This document shows positions 19,482 to 28,510 of a stretch of 64,000 nt of DNA, piece after piece. This DNA is from Candidatus Lernaella stagnicola (lineage in GTDB: Bacteria > Lernaellota > Lernaellaia > Lernaellales > Lernaellaceae): the NCBI GenBank assembly GCA_030765525.1, contig JAVCCK010000034.1, positions 124,001 to 188,000 of the forward strand, read 5' to 3'. The position numbers and the translations under genes are program-made. How positions within the stretch are numbered: position 1 is the stretch's first letter; every line of letters begins with the position of its first letter. The notes under the pieces were generated by a model. That model did no database searches. It saw nothing but the letters and a program-made list of their open reading frames with translations, and was not told the DNA's origin.

Positions 19482-20171
19482 ATGCGGCGTACATTGCGCC
19501 TTGTCGGAATCGCGTTGATCGTGTTGTGTTGGGTCGGCGCGGCGCAGGCCGCCGAGAAGAAAATCGGCCTGGGCCTCAAGCTCGGCTACCACAACTTTGT
19601 GCGCTACAACCCCACCGACGACCCCGATGGCGACGGCGTGCTCGAAGATGGTGAGATCGACCAATCGATCGACGCCGGTGCGTTCGACGGCTTTGCTGTC
19701 GAAGGTGATTTTGAGTATCGCTTCCACCCGAATTTCGTACTCGGCGGCGGAGTCCAGTGGTACGGGGCCAATGTGATCGTCGACGGCGTCACCGACGAAA
19801 ACCGCGTCAAGGGCGACATCGCACTTTCGATCACGGCCCTGACGATTACGCCCAAGATCGTTCTGCCGATCAAATTCGTGAACCTGTATACCGGCGGCGG
19901 CTTGGGGCTGTACTGGCGGGTGTTGGGCTCCAGCTATGAATACACCGACCGCTTCGGCAACGACACCTCCGAATCCAACGCCGACAGCCAGGGCACGCTC
20001 GGCTACCACGCGATGGTCGGCGCCGAATTCTTCGTACTCAATTGGATCGGTATCGTCCTGGAAGATCGCTTCGCTTTCGTGCACTTCAAGGGGCAGGACC
20101 CCAAAACCGACCTGGACGACAACGACGCCGGCGGCAATTCGGTCTTTCTCGGTACGCGCTTCCATTTCTAA
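19482..20171 (+). CDS. Outer-membrane beta-barrel protein (OmpW/OMP_b-brl-like)
   Basis: 229 residues with a clean Sec signal peptide ending AQA-A, preceded by GGGGGAGG and an ATG 5 nt later. The mature part alternates short amphipathic strands and ends in the aromatic pattern GTRFHF, the C-terminal Phe signature recognised by the BAM complex. It has an acidic, calcium-binding-like loop (DPDGDGVLEDG) after the first strand. This fits an 8-strand barrel. Function and ligand are unknown. Confidence 0.75.
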   Translation: MRRTLRLVGIALIVLCWVGAAQAAEKKIGLGLKLGYHNFVRYNPTDDPDGDGVLEDGEIDQSIDAGAFDGFAVEGDFEYRFHPNFVLGGGVQWYGANVIVDGVTDENRVKGDIALSITALTITPKIVLPIKFVNLYTGGGLGLYWRVLGSSYEYTDRFGNDTSESNADSQGTLGYHAMVGAEFFVLNWIGIVLEDRFAFVHFKGQDPKTDLDDNDAGGNSVFLGTRFHF

Positions 20172-20245
20172 GGCTCCGGCTTGTCCGCCGCGCGGCGGGT
20201 CGTTACCGTAGCAACCTCATCGTATCTATACCGGAGGAAAGCCAC

Positions 20246-22003
20246 GTGCGAGTTGTGTTTCACTGGGTCGACGAACGATCCGGCCGTTCCCTGCGGCATC
20301 CGTTGACGTTCGCGTACATGGCGGCGTTTCTCGAGTACCTCGACTTCGATGCGCAGTGTTCCTACGAGCCGGACGTGGAAGGGCTGTTGGCCGTCAACCC
20401 CGATGTCGTCTGCATATTGTGCAATTCGTTTCACTACGCCCGCGCCGTCGAGGCTGCGCGCGAGATCAAGCAACGTCGCCGCGCCAAGTTCGTGCTTTGC
20501 GGCCCGCACATATCCAACCGGCCCGAAAGCCTCGATCCGATTTTCGACGTCGGATTGGTCGGCGAACCGGAAGATTCCCTCCACCATGTGCTCAACGTGT
20601 TGAAATCAACCGGCGATCTGTCCCCCGAGGACCTGCGCGACGTGCCCGGTGTCGTTTTTCTCGAACACCGCACGCCGGTCGTCACCGATCCGCGCGAACT
20701 GATCGACCTGGAAATGGCGATGCCGGTGCCCCGCCGCGACATTCTGCCGCGCTCGCCGTTCCCCGCCGTCGTGGGCGGACGGGGGTCGCCTTTCGAGGAC
20801 GGCATTCTGGGCGGCTACGTGAACTGGGGGCGCTACCGAGCCTTCACGAACGGTGTCATCGCGCACGAAATCGAGGAACTGGCTGCGGAAAAAAACGCCG
20901 CCATATTACTCGACGACCCTTGGCTCACCGCCGACGCGTTGCGGCTGGTCGATCTGGCCGACCTACTCGAAGACAAAGAGGTCCTTGGAACCGTCCAGTT
21001 TGAAGCGCACGCCCGCGCCGCCTGGGTTACCGATGAAGTGGGCGAGTTTTGGGTGCGCCTCAACGTCACGCGGGTCGTGCTGGATATGATCGGCGATCTT
21101 CGCGATCCTGACGATTTGTACGGTGCGCGCGTCGATCTGGAAACGCTCGAGAACGCCATCGAAGTGTGCGAGCGTTATGAAGCGGCGGTTCACCTGTTTG
21201 CCCATGTCGGCGCGCCCGGCGACGACATCGAACGGATTCGCGACTTGTTTGCTTTTCTCACCGAGAAGATTGCCGGCGGCATCCTCGCCTCGGCCCGCGT
21301 GGGTTGGCTGCCGCCGCTGCCGGGAACGCGCTTTTGGGACGCCGGTGTCGAATCGGGCGTGGTGCGCGAGCCCCAAACCGACTGGGTGGCGTTCGCCCGA
21401 CTCGCCGACGAACCCAGCCTGGAACCGAAACTCGCGCCGCACGTGCCGCGCATCAACCTATGGCGCAAGCACCTGCAGCGTCTCGAAAAAGCGTTCCGGC
21501 GTCCCTTGGCATTGTTCGTTCGAGACGACGCGGACATGGATATTGAAGTCGACCCTATGGCGTTGCGCTCCATTGTTTTTGTCGTCGAAGAAGAGGGAGT
21601 CAGCGAGGTGCTCAGCGACGACGAAGTCAAAATGGTCCGCTTCTCGCTGGCGGCCTTGCGTCGCGACCTGGAAAAAAACGCTGCCGACGACGATACGGCG
21701 CTGGTGCTCTTCGCGCCCCGCCCCGAGGAAGTCACGATGGAGGACATCCGCGCTCTGCGCCTCGCGGCTTCGCTCGATGGCGTGAGCATCAGCCGGCCGT
21801 CTTCAAAACCCTTTCCGTTGCTACTGTCGGTGCGGGCCGCGCTCGAGTTCGATGTTGATACCTGGCGGGCCTGGCTGGCCGGTGATGAAGCCTCCGTGCC
21901 GCCCGCGGCGACGCCCGTGGAGTTCGCGCCTTATCTCCAGTTGCCCGCGGCCGATCTCGACCAACCCGTTCCGGTTTCGGAGAAGCCTCGCGAGGAGGAA
22001 TGA
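20246..22003 (+). CDS. Degenerate B12-binding/radical SAM-like protein lacking cluster cysteines
   Basis: 585 residues with a GTG start behind GGAGGAAAGCCAC. Residues 1-165 match the B12-binding-like Rossmann half seen in radical SAM proteins (IKQRRR..VLCGPH, GEPEDSL). Residues about 170-400 follow the radical SAM barrel order: an entry motif, the EIEELAAE helix, LLDDPWLTAD and a GLA-like region. But the CX3CX2C positions read GSPFEDGIL, that is S181, D185 and L188, at exactly the canonical spacing. The [4Fe-4S] cluster therefore cannot be ligated in the usual way. Residues 430-585 are an acidic tail of unknown fold. The stop overlaps the SGNH-hydrolase start (ATGA). I infer a non-catalytic homologue acting with that membrane protein. 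Confidence 0.75.
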   Translation: MRVVFHWVDERSGRSLRHPLTFAYMAAFLEYLDFDAQCSYEPDVEGLLAVNPDVVCILCNSFHYARAVEAAREIKQRRRAKFVLCGPHISNRPESLDPIFDVGLVGEPEDSLHHVLNVLKSTGDLSPEDLRDVPGVVFLEHRTPVVTDPRELIDLEMAMPVPRRDILPRSPFPAVVGGRGSPFEDGILGGYVNWGRYRAFTNGVIAHEIEELAAEKNAAILLDDPWLTADALRLVDLADLLEDKEVLGTVQFEAHARAAWVTDEVGEFWVRLNVTRVVLDMIGDLRDPDDLYGARVDLETLENAIEVCERYEAAVHLFAHVGAPGDDIERIRDLFAFLTEKIAGGILASARVGWLPPLPGTRFWDAGVESGVVREPQTDWVAFARLADEPSLEPKLAPHVPRINLWRKHLQRLEKAFRRPLALFVRDDADMDIEVDPMALRSIVFVVEEEGVSEVLSDDEVKMVRFSLAALRRDLEKNAADDDTALVLFAPRPEEVTMEDIRALRLAASLDGVSISRPSSKPFPLLLSVRAALEFDVDTWRAWLAGDEASVPPAATPVEFAPYLQLPAADLDQPVPVSEKPREEE

Positions 22004-24072
22004 GCCGACGTCGTAAAACCGTCTTAATTCTCTTGGCCGTTCTGGCGGCTTGGGGCTTTGTGTACGGTTTGACGCAGGACCTTGCCTTGGCGCCGTATCC
22101 ACTCGCGGCCGGCGAAACGTTGGCGCTGGACACTGCGGGCGCAGCGCTGAAAATCATTCTACGGACAGCGAATCCCGAAGGCCTGCATCTGAAATGCCTC
22201 AGCAAGCAGGGCGAGGCGATCTACCGACCCGCGCGTTCGGATTATCCCCTTTTCGCGAACGATCAATACGTCACGCTGGAGGTTCTGCCCAGGGAAAGCG
22301 GGATTTTGTTTGCGCTCAACGGCGGGGCGCTGAGCAGGCGAGAGGAGCACGGCCGGCCTGAGCGATGTTATCTGACGGCCGGGCTGGCGGAGGTCGCCGT
22401 GCGCGACGTGGGGCGCGCCGCGGATGTGCGGGACAAACGCGTGGCGATGTGGCTGCTTATGCTTGTCGTGGCGGCGGCGTGGTTTTGGATGGAGTCGCGC
22501 CTGGTCGGCCGTCTGCAAGTCGATCGCGGCCGGTGGCTGACGAGTCTCGTGCTGAGCGCGCTGGCGGTCGGGTGCTGGCTGTCCCTGGCGGGCGCATGCC
22601 TGTGGCTACCTACGCTGCATCCGTTGGCGTTGGCGCTGTTTGCGGCTTCGCGCGTCGCCTTTTGGCTGGTGGCGGGCGGGAGCTTTCGTGAACCGTCGGG
22701 CGGCACGCGGCGCTACGTACTTGGCGGCGTCGGCTTACTCGGTTTCGTATTGTGTTGCGGCGCTCTCATAGCATACGCGTCGCCACGAATTGGAATCGCG
22801 GCCTTACTGCTTACCGCGGCGTTGGGATTCGACGTGGCGTTCCAACTCGATTGGCGAAAGGGGCGGTGGCTTGCCGCGACGGCCCTGCTACTGGCTCCCT
22901 TCGCCGTCATCGCGGTGCTCTCTACCCAGAAACCGCCGGTCGGCCCGTACGCCCTGTGGGGATTACTGCCCGCGGGCGTCGCGCTGCTCGCGGTTCCGTT
23001 GGCCGCCAACCGCGATCGGTTGGGTCATTACGGTTGGCTGCGTCTGGCTCACGCCGTTCTATTTCTATTCGTGCTCGACGGCGCGTTGCGTCTTTCCCCC
23101 GCGGCCAATTACGTAAAGCCCGCCGGTATCGGGGCGGATTACCAAACGCACGAGGACCTATTCTGGGTGCCCAAGCGGTTTTTCGGCTACGAACAAGATT
23201 CCGACGACCGCGGTGACTTTCGCGTGCCGCGGGTACGTTTCCGCGGCGATGAAGATGCGACGCGCCAAAAGCCGCAGGGCACGGCGCGTATCATCGTCAC
23301 CGGCGGATCCAACGCCTGGGGCGACGGCCAACCGACGCCGGAAACCGCTTTTTCCGCTTTGCTCGAACAAGATTTGCAGGCGAAAACCGGCCGGCAAGTT
23401 GAGGTCCTTAACGGCGGCGTCAGGGGATTTCTTGTTTTTCAAGTCATGGTGCTGACCACCGAATACCTGCTGCAGTACAACCCCGATATTTTGATCGTAT
23501 ACGCCGCCCGCAACGACGTCTTGGAGCACAAGGGGCTGCAAACGTATCGGGAATTGTGGCGCCGAAAACAGGCGGGCGAAACCTCCTCGGCGCCGACTAT
23601 CCAGGGCGTCTTGCGTGGCAGCGCCCTTTACAATGGTCTTACGGCCCTCATTGTGCAGTGGCGCGATGGGGGATTGCGTTGGTACGAACCCGCACGATGG
23701 AAGCCCGTCAATCCGCCGGAAGATTTCGCCGCGAATCTGCGCGACATCATTCATGCGGCCAAGAGCCGCGGCTGCCGAGTGGTTCTAGCTTCGGAGTTCT
23801 TCGGCGAGCACTTCTTCTACGACATCGAGATGCCCCGGTTGCGTGAACTCCAGCAGAACATGAAGCAGGTAGCCAAGACGGAGAAGGCGCCCTTTTTCGA
23901 CGCGTGGACGCTTTTCCACGAGACCGGCAAGCCACGTTCCTATTTGATGGCGGACGACCCGGTTCACATCAACGCCGCCGGTCACGCCCTACTGGCCCGC
24001 CATTTGGCCGACTATTTGGTGAGCGACCCGAGTACGTCTGGGGTCTTGCTGGCCGCCGAGCCGCTCAAGTAG
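22000..24072 (+). CDS. Membrane-anchored SGNH/GDSL hydrolase
   Basis: 690 residues. There is an N-terminal transmembrane segment, an extracytoplasmic beta-rich domain (about 35-145), a bundle of about 8-9 membrane helices (about 150-370), and a C-terminal SGNH esterase/acetyltransferase-type domain. The catalytic motifs are visible: block I GGSNAWGDG with S437, N505 in an ARND motif, and the D653-P-V-H656 dyad. Such proteins remove or transfer acyl groups on cell-surface glycans or lipids. Co-translation with the degenerate radical SAM protein is the only functional clue. Confidence 0.8.
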   Translation: MSRRRKTVLILLAVLAAWGFVYGLTQDLALAPYPLAAGETLALDTAGAALKIILRTANPEGLHLKCLSKQGEAIYRPARSDYPLFANDQYVTLEVLPRESGILFALNGGALSRREEHGRPERCYLTAGLAEVAVRDVGRAADVRDKRVAMWLLMLVVAAAWFWMESRLVGRLQVDRGRWLTSLVLSALAVGCWLSLAGACLWLPTLHPLALALFAASRVAFWLVAGGSFREPSGGTRRYVLGGVGLLGFVLCCGALIAYASPRIGIAALLLTAALGFDVAFQLDWRKGRWLAATALLLAPFAVIAVLSTQKPPVGPYALWGLLPAGVALLAVPLAANRDRLGHYGWLRLAHAVLFLFVLDGALRLSPAANYVKPAGIGADYQTHEDLFWVPKRFFGYEQDSDDRGDFRVPRVRFRGDEDATRQKPQGTARIIVTGGSNAWGDGQPTPETAFSALLEQDLQAKTGRQVEVLNGGVRGFLVFQVMVLTTEYLLQYNPDILIVYAARNDVLEHKGLQTYRELWRRKQAGETSSAPTIQGVLRGSALYNGLTALIVQWRDGGLRWYEPARWKPVNPPEDFAANLRDIIHAAKSRGCRVVLASEFFGEHFFYDIEMPRLRELQQNMKQVAKTEKAPFFDAWTLFHETGKPRSYLMADDPVHINAAGHALLARHLADYLVSDPSTSGVLLAAEPLK

Positions 24073-24126
24073 CAGCAAATTCAAACCGATAACAAGATAA
24101 GAGATGAAACAAAAGAAAGGTGCGTC

Positions 24127-24357
24127 ATGGCCTTAACGCAGGCAATCGGCTACGCGGTGCAGGGCATCAAGAGCGCCGAACACCAAGTCGAAAAAGCGGC
24201 TCAAAAAATCGCCGGCTTCAGCGGCCCGGACGCCGACGTCCATCTGCCGGAGGATATCGTCAGCATAAAACTGGCCAAGGCGGCGCACCAAGCCAACGTC
24301 TCGATGTTGCGCGCTGCGGCGGAAATGGAAAAGGAAACGATCGACATCATCGTTTAG
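24127..24357 (+). CDS. Mini flagellar rod/hook-like protein
   Basis: 76 residues. The N-terminus (ALTQAIGYAVQGIKSAE...IAGFSG) resembles the Flg_bb_rod motif of FlgB/FlgC/FlgE, and the C-terminus (DIVSIKLAKAAHQAN...AEMEKETIDI) resembles the Flg_bbr_C helix. The whole beta-domain normally between them is missing. An AAAGG site precedes the ATG. No other flagellar gene is in the window. It could be a lineage-specific small helical-bundle protein that only looks like a rod subunit. Confidence 0.55.
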   Translation: MALTQAIGYAVQGIKSAEHQVEKAAQKIAGFSGPDADVHLPEDIVSIKLAKAAHQANVSMLRAAAEMEKETIDIIV

Positions 24358-24390
24358 ACGAAGGTAGTTGCTCCACTTGCAGATGCAAAT

Positions 24391-24419
24391 AAGGCGGGCT
24401 GTTTTGCAGGGCCCGCCTT
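24391..24419. terminator. Candidate bidirectional terminator
   Basis: A perfect 9-bp stem AAGGCGGGC/GCCCGCCTT with an 11-nt loop sits between two convergent genes, the mini-rod protein (+) and the CAP lipoprotein (-). The T tracts on either side are weak (CCTTGT on plus, ATTTG on minus), so it is only a moderate intrinsic terminator. Confidence 0.55.
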
Positions 24420-24435
24420 CCTTGTATGCGCGTGA

Positions 24436-25104
24436 CTAATCTAGCGCCGGACAATATTCGTGCTGATCCGTGCGGATATCGCCATACGCGTACGTGATGA
24501 AATCCTGGGTCAGGTAAATGCAGCCGTCGTCGCATTCGTAGATGCCCACGCCGACAAACTTGAAATTCCGTGCCAGGATATTGGAGCGGTGGTTGGGCTC
24601 GCATTCCGGCTCGTCCATGAAATCGATTTCGGCTTGCGTGATCACCTGGCTCAACGACATCCCACAAGCCATGTAAATGTTCTCGCCGGCCGCGACAAAA
24701 CCGAGCCCCGCCGCCTCCATACGATCAAAGGGACTTTCGCCGTCGGGGTTCGCGTGATCGAAAAAGCCGCGTTCACACATATCGCGCGAATGGGCTTCGG
24801 CCACTGCGGCCACTGGATCGTCGTAGAATAAGGGCTGGGCGCAGTCGGATTCTTCCGGATGGGCGTAGCGATCTTCATTGAGCAATCGCGCGTGGGTGCA
24901 TTCAGCCTCGGGACCGTCACAATCCATATCGACGCTGTAGTCGATATCGCACTCTTCGCTGAATAGGCTTCCGTCGCCGCCGCCGTCGTCGTCATCGTCG
25001 TCGGTGGAGCCGAACGAATTGGGTGCTTCGGTTTCGTCACTACCGCACGCCACGAAAAAGCCCATGGCCAAAATCGCAATCACGATCAAAACATACAATC
25101 TCAT
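24436..25104 (-). CDS. CAP-domain (SCP/PR1) lipoprotein with Asp-rich linker
   Basis: 222 residues. The signal peptide ends FVAC (lipobox Cys20). The linker then contains six consecutive Asp plus Gly, followed by a Cys-rich segment. Residues about 90-215 fit the bacterial CAP superfamily: HARLLNEDRYAH, AEAHSRDMCERGFFDH, a DRMEAAG segment, GENIY and NHRSNIL, including the conserved His/Glu-type cavity motifs. Seven or more cysteines suggest disulfides outside the cytoplasm. The role of bacterial CAP proteins is mostly unknown. The longer upstream start is rejected because it would hide the signal peptide. Confidence 0.8.
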   Translation of the reverse strand: MRLYVLIVIAILAMGFFVACGSDETEAPNSFGSTDDDDDDGGGDGSLFSEECDIDYSVDMDCDGPEAECTHARLLNEDRYAHPEESDCAQPLFYDDPVAAVAEAHSRDMCERGFFDHANPDGESPFDRMEAAGLGFVAAGENIYMACGMSLSQVITQAEIDFMDEPECEPNHRSNILARNFKFVGVGIYECDDGCIYLTQDFITYAYGDIRTDQHEYCPALD

Positions 25105-25228
25105 TGGCGATCTTTTCCTTTCCACGGTGTCTACGACCGCTGAGCTAAGTTTGCCCGGCTGATTCCCTGTTGTCAAAACAAAAATCTTTGACTTGACACT
25201 GCCGCGTTGGGCTTACACCATCGGCCCA

Positions 25229-26563
25229 ATGAAACAACGTCTTGTACACTATATTAGCGCGATTGCGACGCTGTTGAGCCTCATTTTGCTTCCGATTGGA
25301 ACCTCGATTGCGTCCAAAACTCTGGATCGGACGCCCGATCCGGTCGTCGTTCGCGGCGATTTGCTCGCGTCGGCACACCGAATCGAGATTCGCCGACTCG
25401 CGCTGTTAGGTTGTGACAGCGATCGCTGGCGTCCGGTTCCTTTCCAGATCGACGAGCGTTTGCACGACCGATACGTGCTGCAATCGGGGCCGGAAGCCGA
25501 GGCGGATATCGATTGGGGTCGATTCGACGCCGACGACGAAATCGCCTTCATGGTCGCCGATACCGGCCCGCGCTGCACCGGCCTACCGTTTCCAAAAGAT
25601 GTTGAAAACATTCAAGAAATTGAAGTACAGGACCCCGTTGACGGGAGCAGGGCGTATGTATACCTGGCGGTGTATCCCGACACAGCCCCGCGGTCCGGGA
25701 CCGACTATGTGACCTACAACGTCGAGAAAAATCTAATTGAAACAACGGATTACACCATCGGCTACCATGCCGAGGCGCCCATCAGCATTAGCCGACTGGC
25801 GGTGCCGCGCCGAGCTGGTGGGAGCGGACAGAGCGTCGCCGATCGCCAAAAGATCCGCGCTCGCGCCGTAACTGTATGGAATATATTGACAATATCCAAG
25901 AACGAGAACGATTTTCGTGCGGAAATCCTTGCCTATACCGATGGCCCGGTGCGGGTCGTCAGGCGGACCCGAAACTGGGTGAGGTTGTTCGGACGGGTCC
26001 CGAGCCCCAGCGTGGAGCTAACCAGCGTTTACTGGAAGACCGGAATGCAATTTCCTTTGAAAATTCGGGTACCTTTCAGGGTCCCCCGGTTTTTCGAGGA
26101 GGCTGGTTTGCGGGTTTATGTCGATACCCCTCCGGATGTTCCCGGGCGCAAGTTCTACAATGCCCACAACCGGCAGGGGATGCTCATCGACGGTCGCATG
26201 AGCGAAGCCGAGCGCCATGTCGACACCACACCGTCGGATTGGCAGGTCGTCGCCGGAACGCGGCCCGAGCATCGGGAAGGTTGGTTTTCGCGGCAGGTCA
26301 TGATCGATGCGCCGCAGTCGGTTTCGATGCCGCTGTACTATCTGGACGATGCGTCAACGCCGGACGAACCGGAGCGTTATCCGGGTTGTTTCGGCTGTTT
26401 GGGTTTCGAATTGGACGGGCTCGACGAGTTGGAAAAAGGCGACTACACCATTCTCGTGCAGATGTTTCCGCTGCTTTCGTACCGTCCGGGCGATGAAAAG
26501 GCATTCCTAGACATTTACGACCGACCGCTCGTGGTGCGAACAAAAGTTCTTGCGAAACCTTAG
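25229..26563 (+). CDS. Exported protein of unknown function
   Basis: 444 residues with a signal peptide (residues about 8-28, ending SIAS) and no membrane segments after it. The mature protein is rich in beta strands with acidic loops (RFDADDEIAF, FQIDERL) and has a CFGC pair near residue 390. I do not recognise a family, though the start (VVRGD.. RRLALL..WRPVPFQIDER) resembles secreted proteins annotated only as hypothetical in deltaproteobacteria. No ribosome site precedes the ATG. A TTGACA lies 36 nt upstream, so a leaderless transcript is possible. Confidence 0.7.
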   Translation: MKQRLVHYISAIATLLSLILLPIGTSIASKTLDRTPDPVVVRGDLLASAHRIEIRRLALLGCDSDRWRPVPFQIDERLHDRYVLQSGPEAEADIDWGRFDADDEIAFMVADTGPRCTGLPFPKDVENIQEIEVQDPVDGSRAYVYLAVYPDTAPRSGTDYVTYNVEKNLIETTDYTIGYHAEAPISISRLAVPRRAGGSGQSVADRQKIRARAVTVWNILTISKNENDFRAEILAYTDGPVRVVRRTRNWVRLFGRVPSPSVELTSVYWKTGMQFPLKIRVPFRVPRFFEEAGLRVYVDTPPDVPGRKFYNAHNRQGMLIDGRMSEAERHVDTTPSDWQVVAGTRPEHREGWFSRQVMIDAPQSVSMPLYYLDDASTPDEPERYPGCFGCLGFELDGLDELEKGDYTILVQMFPLLSYRPGDEKAFLDIYDRPLVVRTKVLAKP

Positions 26564-26602
26564 AATTTTATAAATAATTGCTCGTAAGTAGGGTAAATTC
26601 GC

Positions 26603-26632
26603 TTGACAGCCTCCGGGCCTGAGCGATACGAT
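26603..26632 (+). promoter_or_regulatory. Candidate sigma70-type promoter for the CpoB-like/LysM pair
   Basis: A perfect TTGACA (26603-26608), an 18-nt spacer and TACGAT (4 of 6 matches, 26627-26632) lie 33 nt ahead of the ATG at 26666. It is the only good promoter-like match in that gap. Confidence 0.55.
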
Positions 26633-26665
26633 TGCAGCGACTAAAGTAGGGATTCGTATACACGT

Positions 26666-27403
26666 ATGGGCAAACAGAGGTGGACCATATTCGTGATCAG
26701 TCTGGGCATCCTCGCGCTGGTGGGGTGTGCGACGACTGAGAAGAACGCCAAAAAAAGGGTGGATGAACTGAGTGCCCAGGTCACCGAATTGCAGGCGACG
26801 CTTGCCGATATGAACCTCCGCATGGAGGAAATGAGCAGTTCGATGTTCGTTCTGCGGGAAGGCACGCGCAACAATCGCGAGGCGATCAACAAGATGCGTG
26901 AAGACATGCAAACCCCTACGGTCTACATCGATCGGCCGCAGGTCACCGCCGACGCCGGAAATCCCTCGCTCGATACGAATCCGGAACCTATGTCCCCGCT
27001 GCCCCTGCCGACCGGCTCGGGTCAGCCCGACGCCGACGATCGCGCCGCTTTTGAAAGTGCTATGCGCCAAGTAAAACAGCAGAATTGGGGCTTGGCGATT
27101 TACGATCTCAATGCTTTTGTGACACAGTATCCGCAAAGCGCGTATATTCCTCAGGCACGCTATGCACTGGGCCAGACGTATCGCAACCTCGGCGAGTTTA
27201 CGCAGGCGGTTCGCGAATACGAACGATGCCTGGCTGCGGGCGAAGTCGCCGGGCCGTACGCGCCGCGGGCGCTATATTGGATGGTGGTTTGCTTTGGGCA
27301 ACTGGGACAGACCGCCAAGGGCAACGAGGCGCAACAGCGTCTTTTGCAACAGTATCCGGATTCCCCCGAGGCGAAAAAGATCAAGCTCGATTCGCCTCGT
27401 TGA
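26666..27403 (+). CDS. CpoB/YbgF-like coiled-coil TPR lipoprotein
   Basis: 245 residues. The lipoprotein signal ends LVGC (Cys21). A predicted coiled coil (about 25-80, RVDELSAQVTELQATLADM) is followed by a Pro-rich linker and a TPR/YbgF-type C-terminal domain (about 125-240) with repeats like YDLNAFVTQYPQSAY and EYERCLAAG. This is the CpoB/YbgF layout, which in other bacteria links peptidoglycan synthesis to the Tol-Pal constriction machinery. Here it is a lipoprotein, and tolB and pal are not adjacent. It is followed 14 bp later by a LysM gene. Confidence 0.75.
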   Translation: MGKQRWTIFVISLGILALVGCATTEKNAKKRVDELSAQVTELQATLADMNLRMEEMSSSMFVLREGTRNNREAINKMREDMQTPTVYIDRPQVTADAGNPSLDTNPEPMSPLPLPTGSGQPDADDRAAFESAMRQVKQQNWGLAIYDLNAFVTQYPQSAYIPQARYALGQTYRNLGEFTQAVREYERCLAAGEVAGPYAPRALYWMVVCFGQLGQTAKGNEAQQRLLQQYPDSPEAKKIKLDSPR

Positions 27404-27417
27404 AGGAGGTTTGATTC

Positions 27418-28470
27418 ATGAATCATCGTCGTACCCTGCTGCTGACCGGCATCGTGCTGTTGGTCCTTTTGACCGCCGGCCTGGCTTGGTCGCAAACCGA
27501 CAAGAAGGTCACCGCGGCCCAGAAACCGGTTGGCGTGATGCAGAAGGTGGAGATCGTGGACTACAAGGTTGTGTCCGGCGATACCCTGTGGGATCTGTCA
27601 CAGCAGTTCTACAGCGATCCGTGGGCGTGGCCGTTGATTTGGGAAATGAACCCCCAAGTCGCCGATCCACACTGGATTTACCCGGGCCAGAATCTCAAGG
27701 TCAAGCTCGAACGCGGTGTGACGTTGTTCGGCGAGGTCAGGCCGCCCGAACGCGATTTGTTCGAACCGCCTGCTATGGGCGTGTTCGACTTGACCTTCGT
27801 GTACGGCACGCGCGTGAACAAGATCGACATGATCAGCGAGGAATCGATCGACGGTGCGGGCGAGATCATCGACCACATCGACGGTCAAATCCTATTGGGC
27901 GAACTGCATGAGATTTCGTTCCGGATGAAGAAAAGCGCGAACGTGCAGCTCGGCGATGTGTTCACCGTGTTCCGCGTCCAGAAAAAGGTGAACCACCCCG
28001 GCGGCATGGGCAACGTGGGATACATGATCAATCTGCTCGGTGAACTCGAGACCGTCGATGCCACGACGCTGCCCAACGGCAAAGTCGTCTATACCGGCAA
28101 AATCATCGACGCCACCTCCGAAATTATCGTGAGCGACCGTTTGATCGCCATGCCGCGTGATGACGTTCGCATCAAACTCAAAATGACCGACCTGGAAATG
28201 ACCGGCACCATCGTGCACGGACCGCCGGACAACGACATGTTGCTGGGACCGATGAAGATGGCCTTCGTCGACCTCGGCTTGAAAAACGGCCTGAAGGTCG
28301 GTAACAGCTTCTCGATTTGGCGGGCCAGCAAAGACAAGCAAGAACTGCCGTCCTACAAAATCGGCAACGCCATCGTCACGCGGGTTGACAATAAAACCGC
28401 GACGGTGCTCATCACGAACGCGACCAGAGATGTTCACATCGGCGACACCGTGATCAGCGACGTCGAGTAA
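27418..28470 (+). CDS. LysM-domain exported protein
   Basis: 350 residues with a GAAGGAGG ribosome site. A signal peptide (ending AWSQ) is followed by one LysM domain (about 45-100: VVSGDTLWDLSQQFY, PQVADPHWIYPGQNL) that binds glycan strands. Residues about 100-350 are a conserved beta-rich region of unknown fold with two similar halves, each containing a GDVF/GNSF-type strand. It is co-transcribed with the CpoB-like gene. I infer an envelope role at peptidoglycan. No hydrolase domain is visible. Confidence 0.82.
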   Translation: MNHRRTLLLTGIVLLVLLTAGLAWSQTDKKVTAAQKPVGVMQKVEIVDYKVVSGDTLWDLSQQFYSDPWAWPLIWEMNPQVADPHWIYPGQNLKVKLERGVTLFGEVRPPERDLFEPPAMGVFDLTFVYGTRVNKIDMISEESIDGAGEIIDHIDGQILLGELHEISFRMKKSANVQLGDVFTVFRVQKKVNHPGGMGNVGYMINLLGELETVDATTLPNGKVVYTGKIIDATSEIIVSDRLIAMPRDDVRIKLKMTDLEMTGTIVHGPPDNDMLLGPMKMAFVDLGLKNGLKVGNSFSIWRASKDKQELPSYKIGNAIVTRVDNKTATVLITNATRDVHIGDTVISDVE

Positions 28471-28486
28471 AAAGCTACCCATACCG

Positions 28487-28506
28487 GGCTGACCCGCGGG
28501 TCAGCC
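28487..28506. repeat. 20-bp perfect palindrome after the LysM gene
   Basis: GGCTGACCCGCGGGTCAGCC is a perfect palindrome 16 bp after the LysM stop. It has no central loop bases and no T-run, so it is a poor intrinsic terminator. It could be a protein-binding site or a processing/stability hairpin. Confidence 0.6.
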
Positions 28507-28510
28507 GTTG

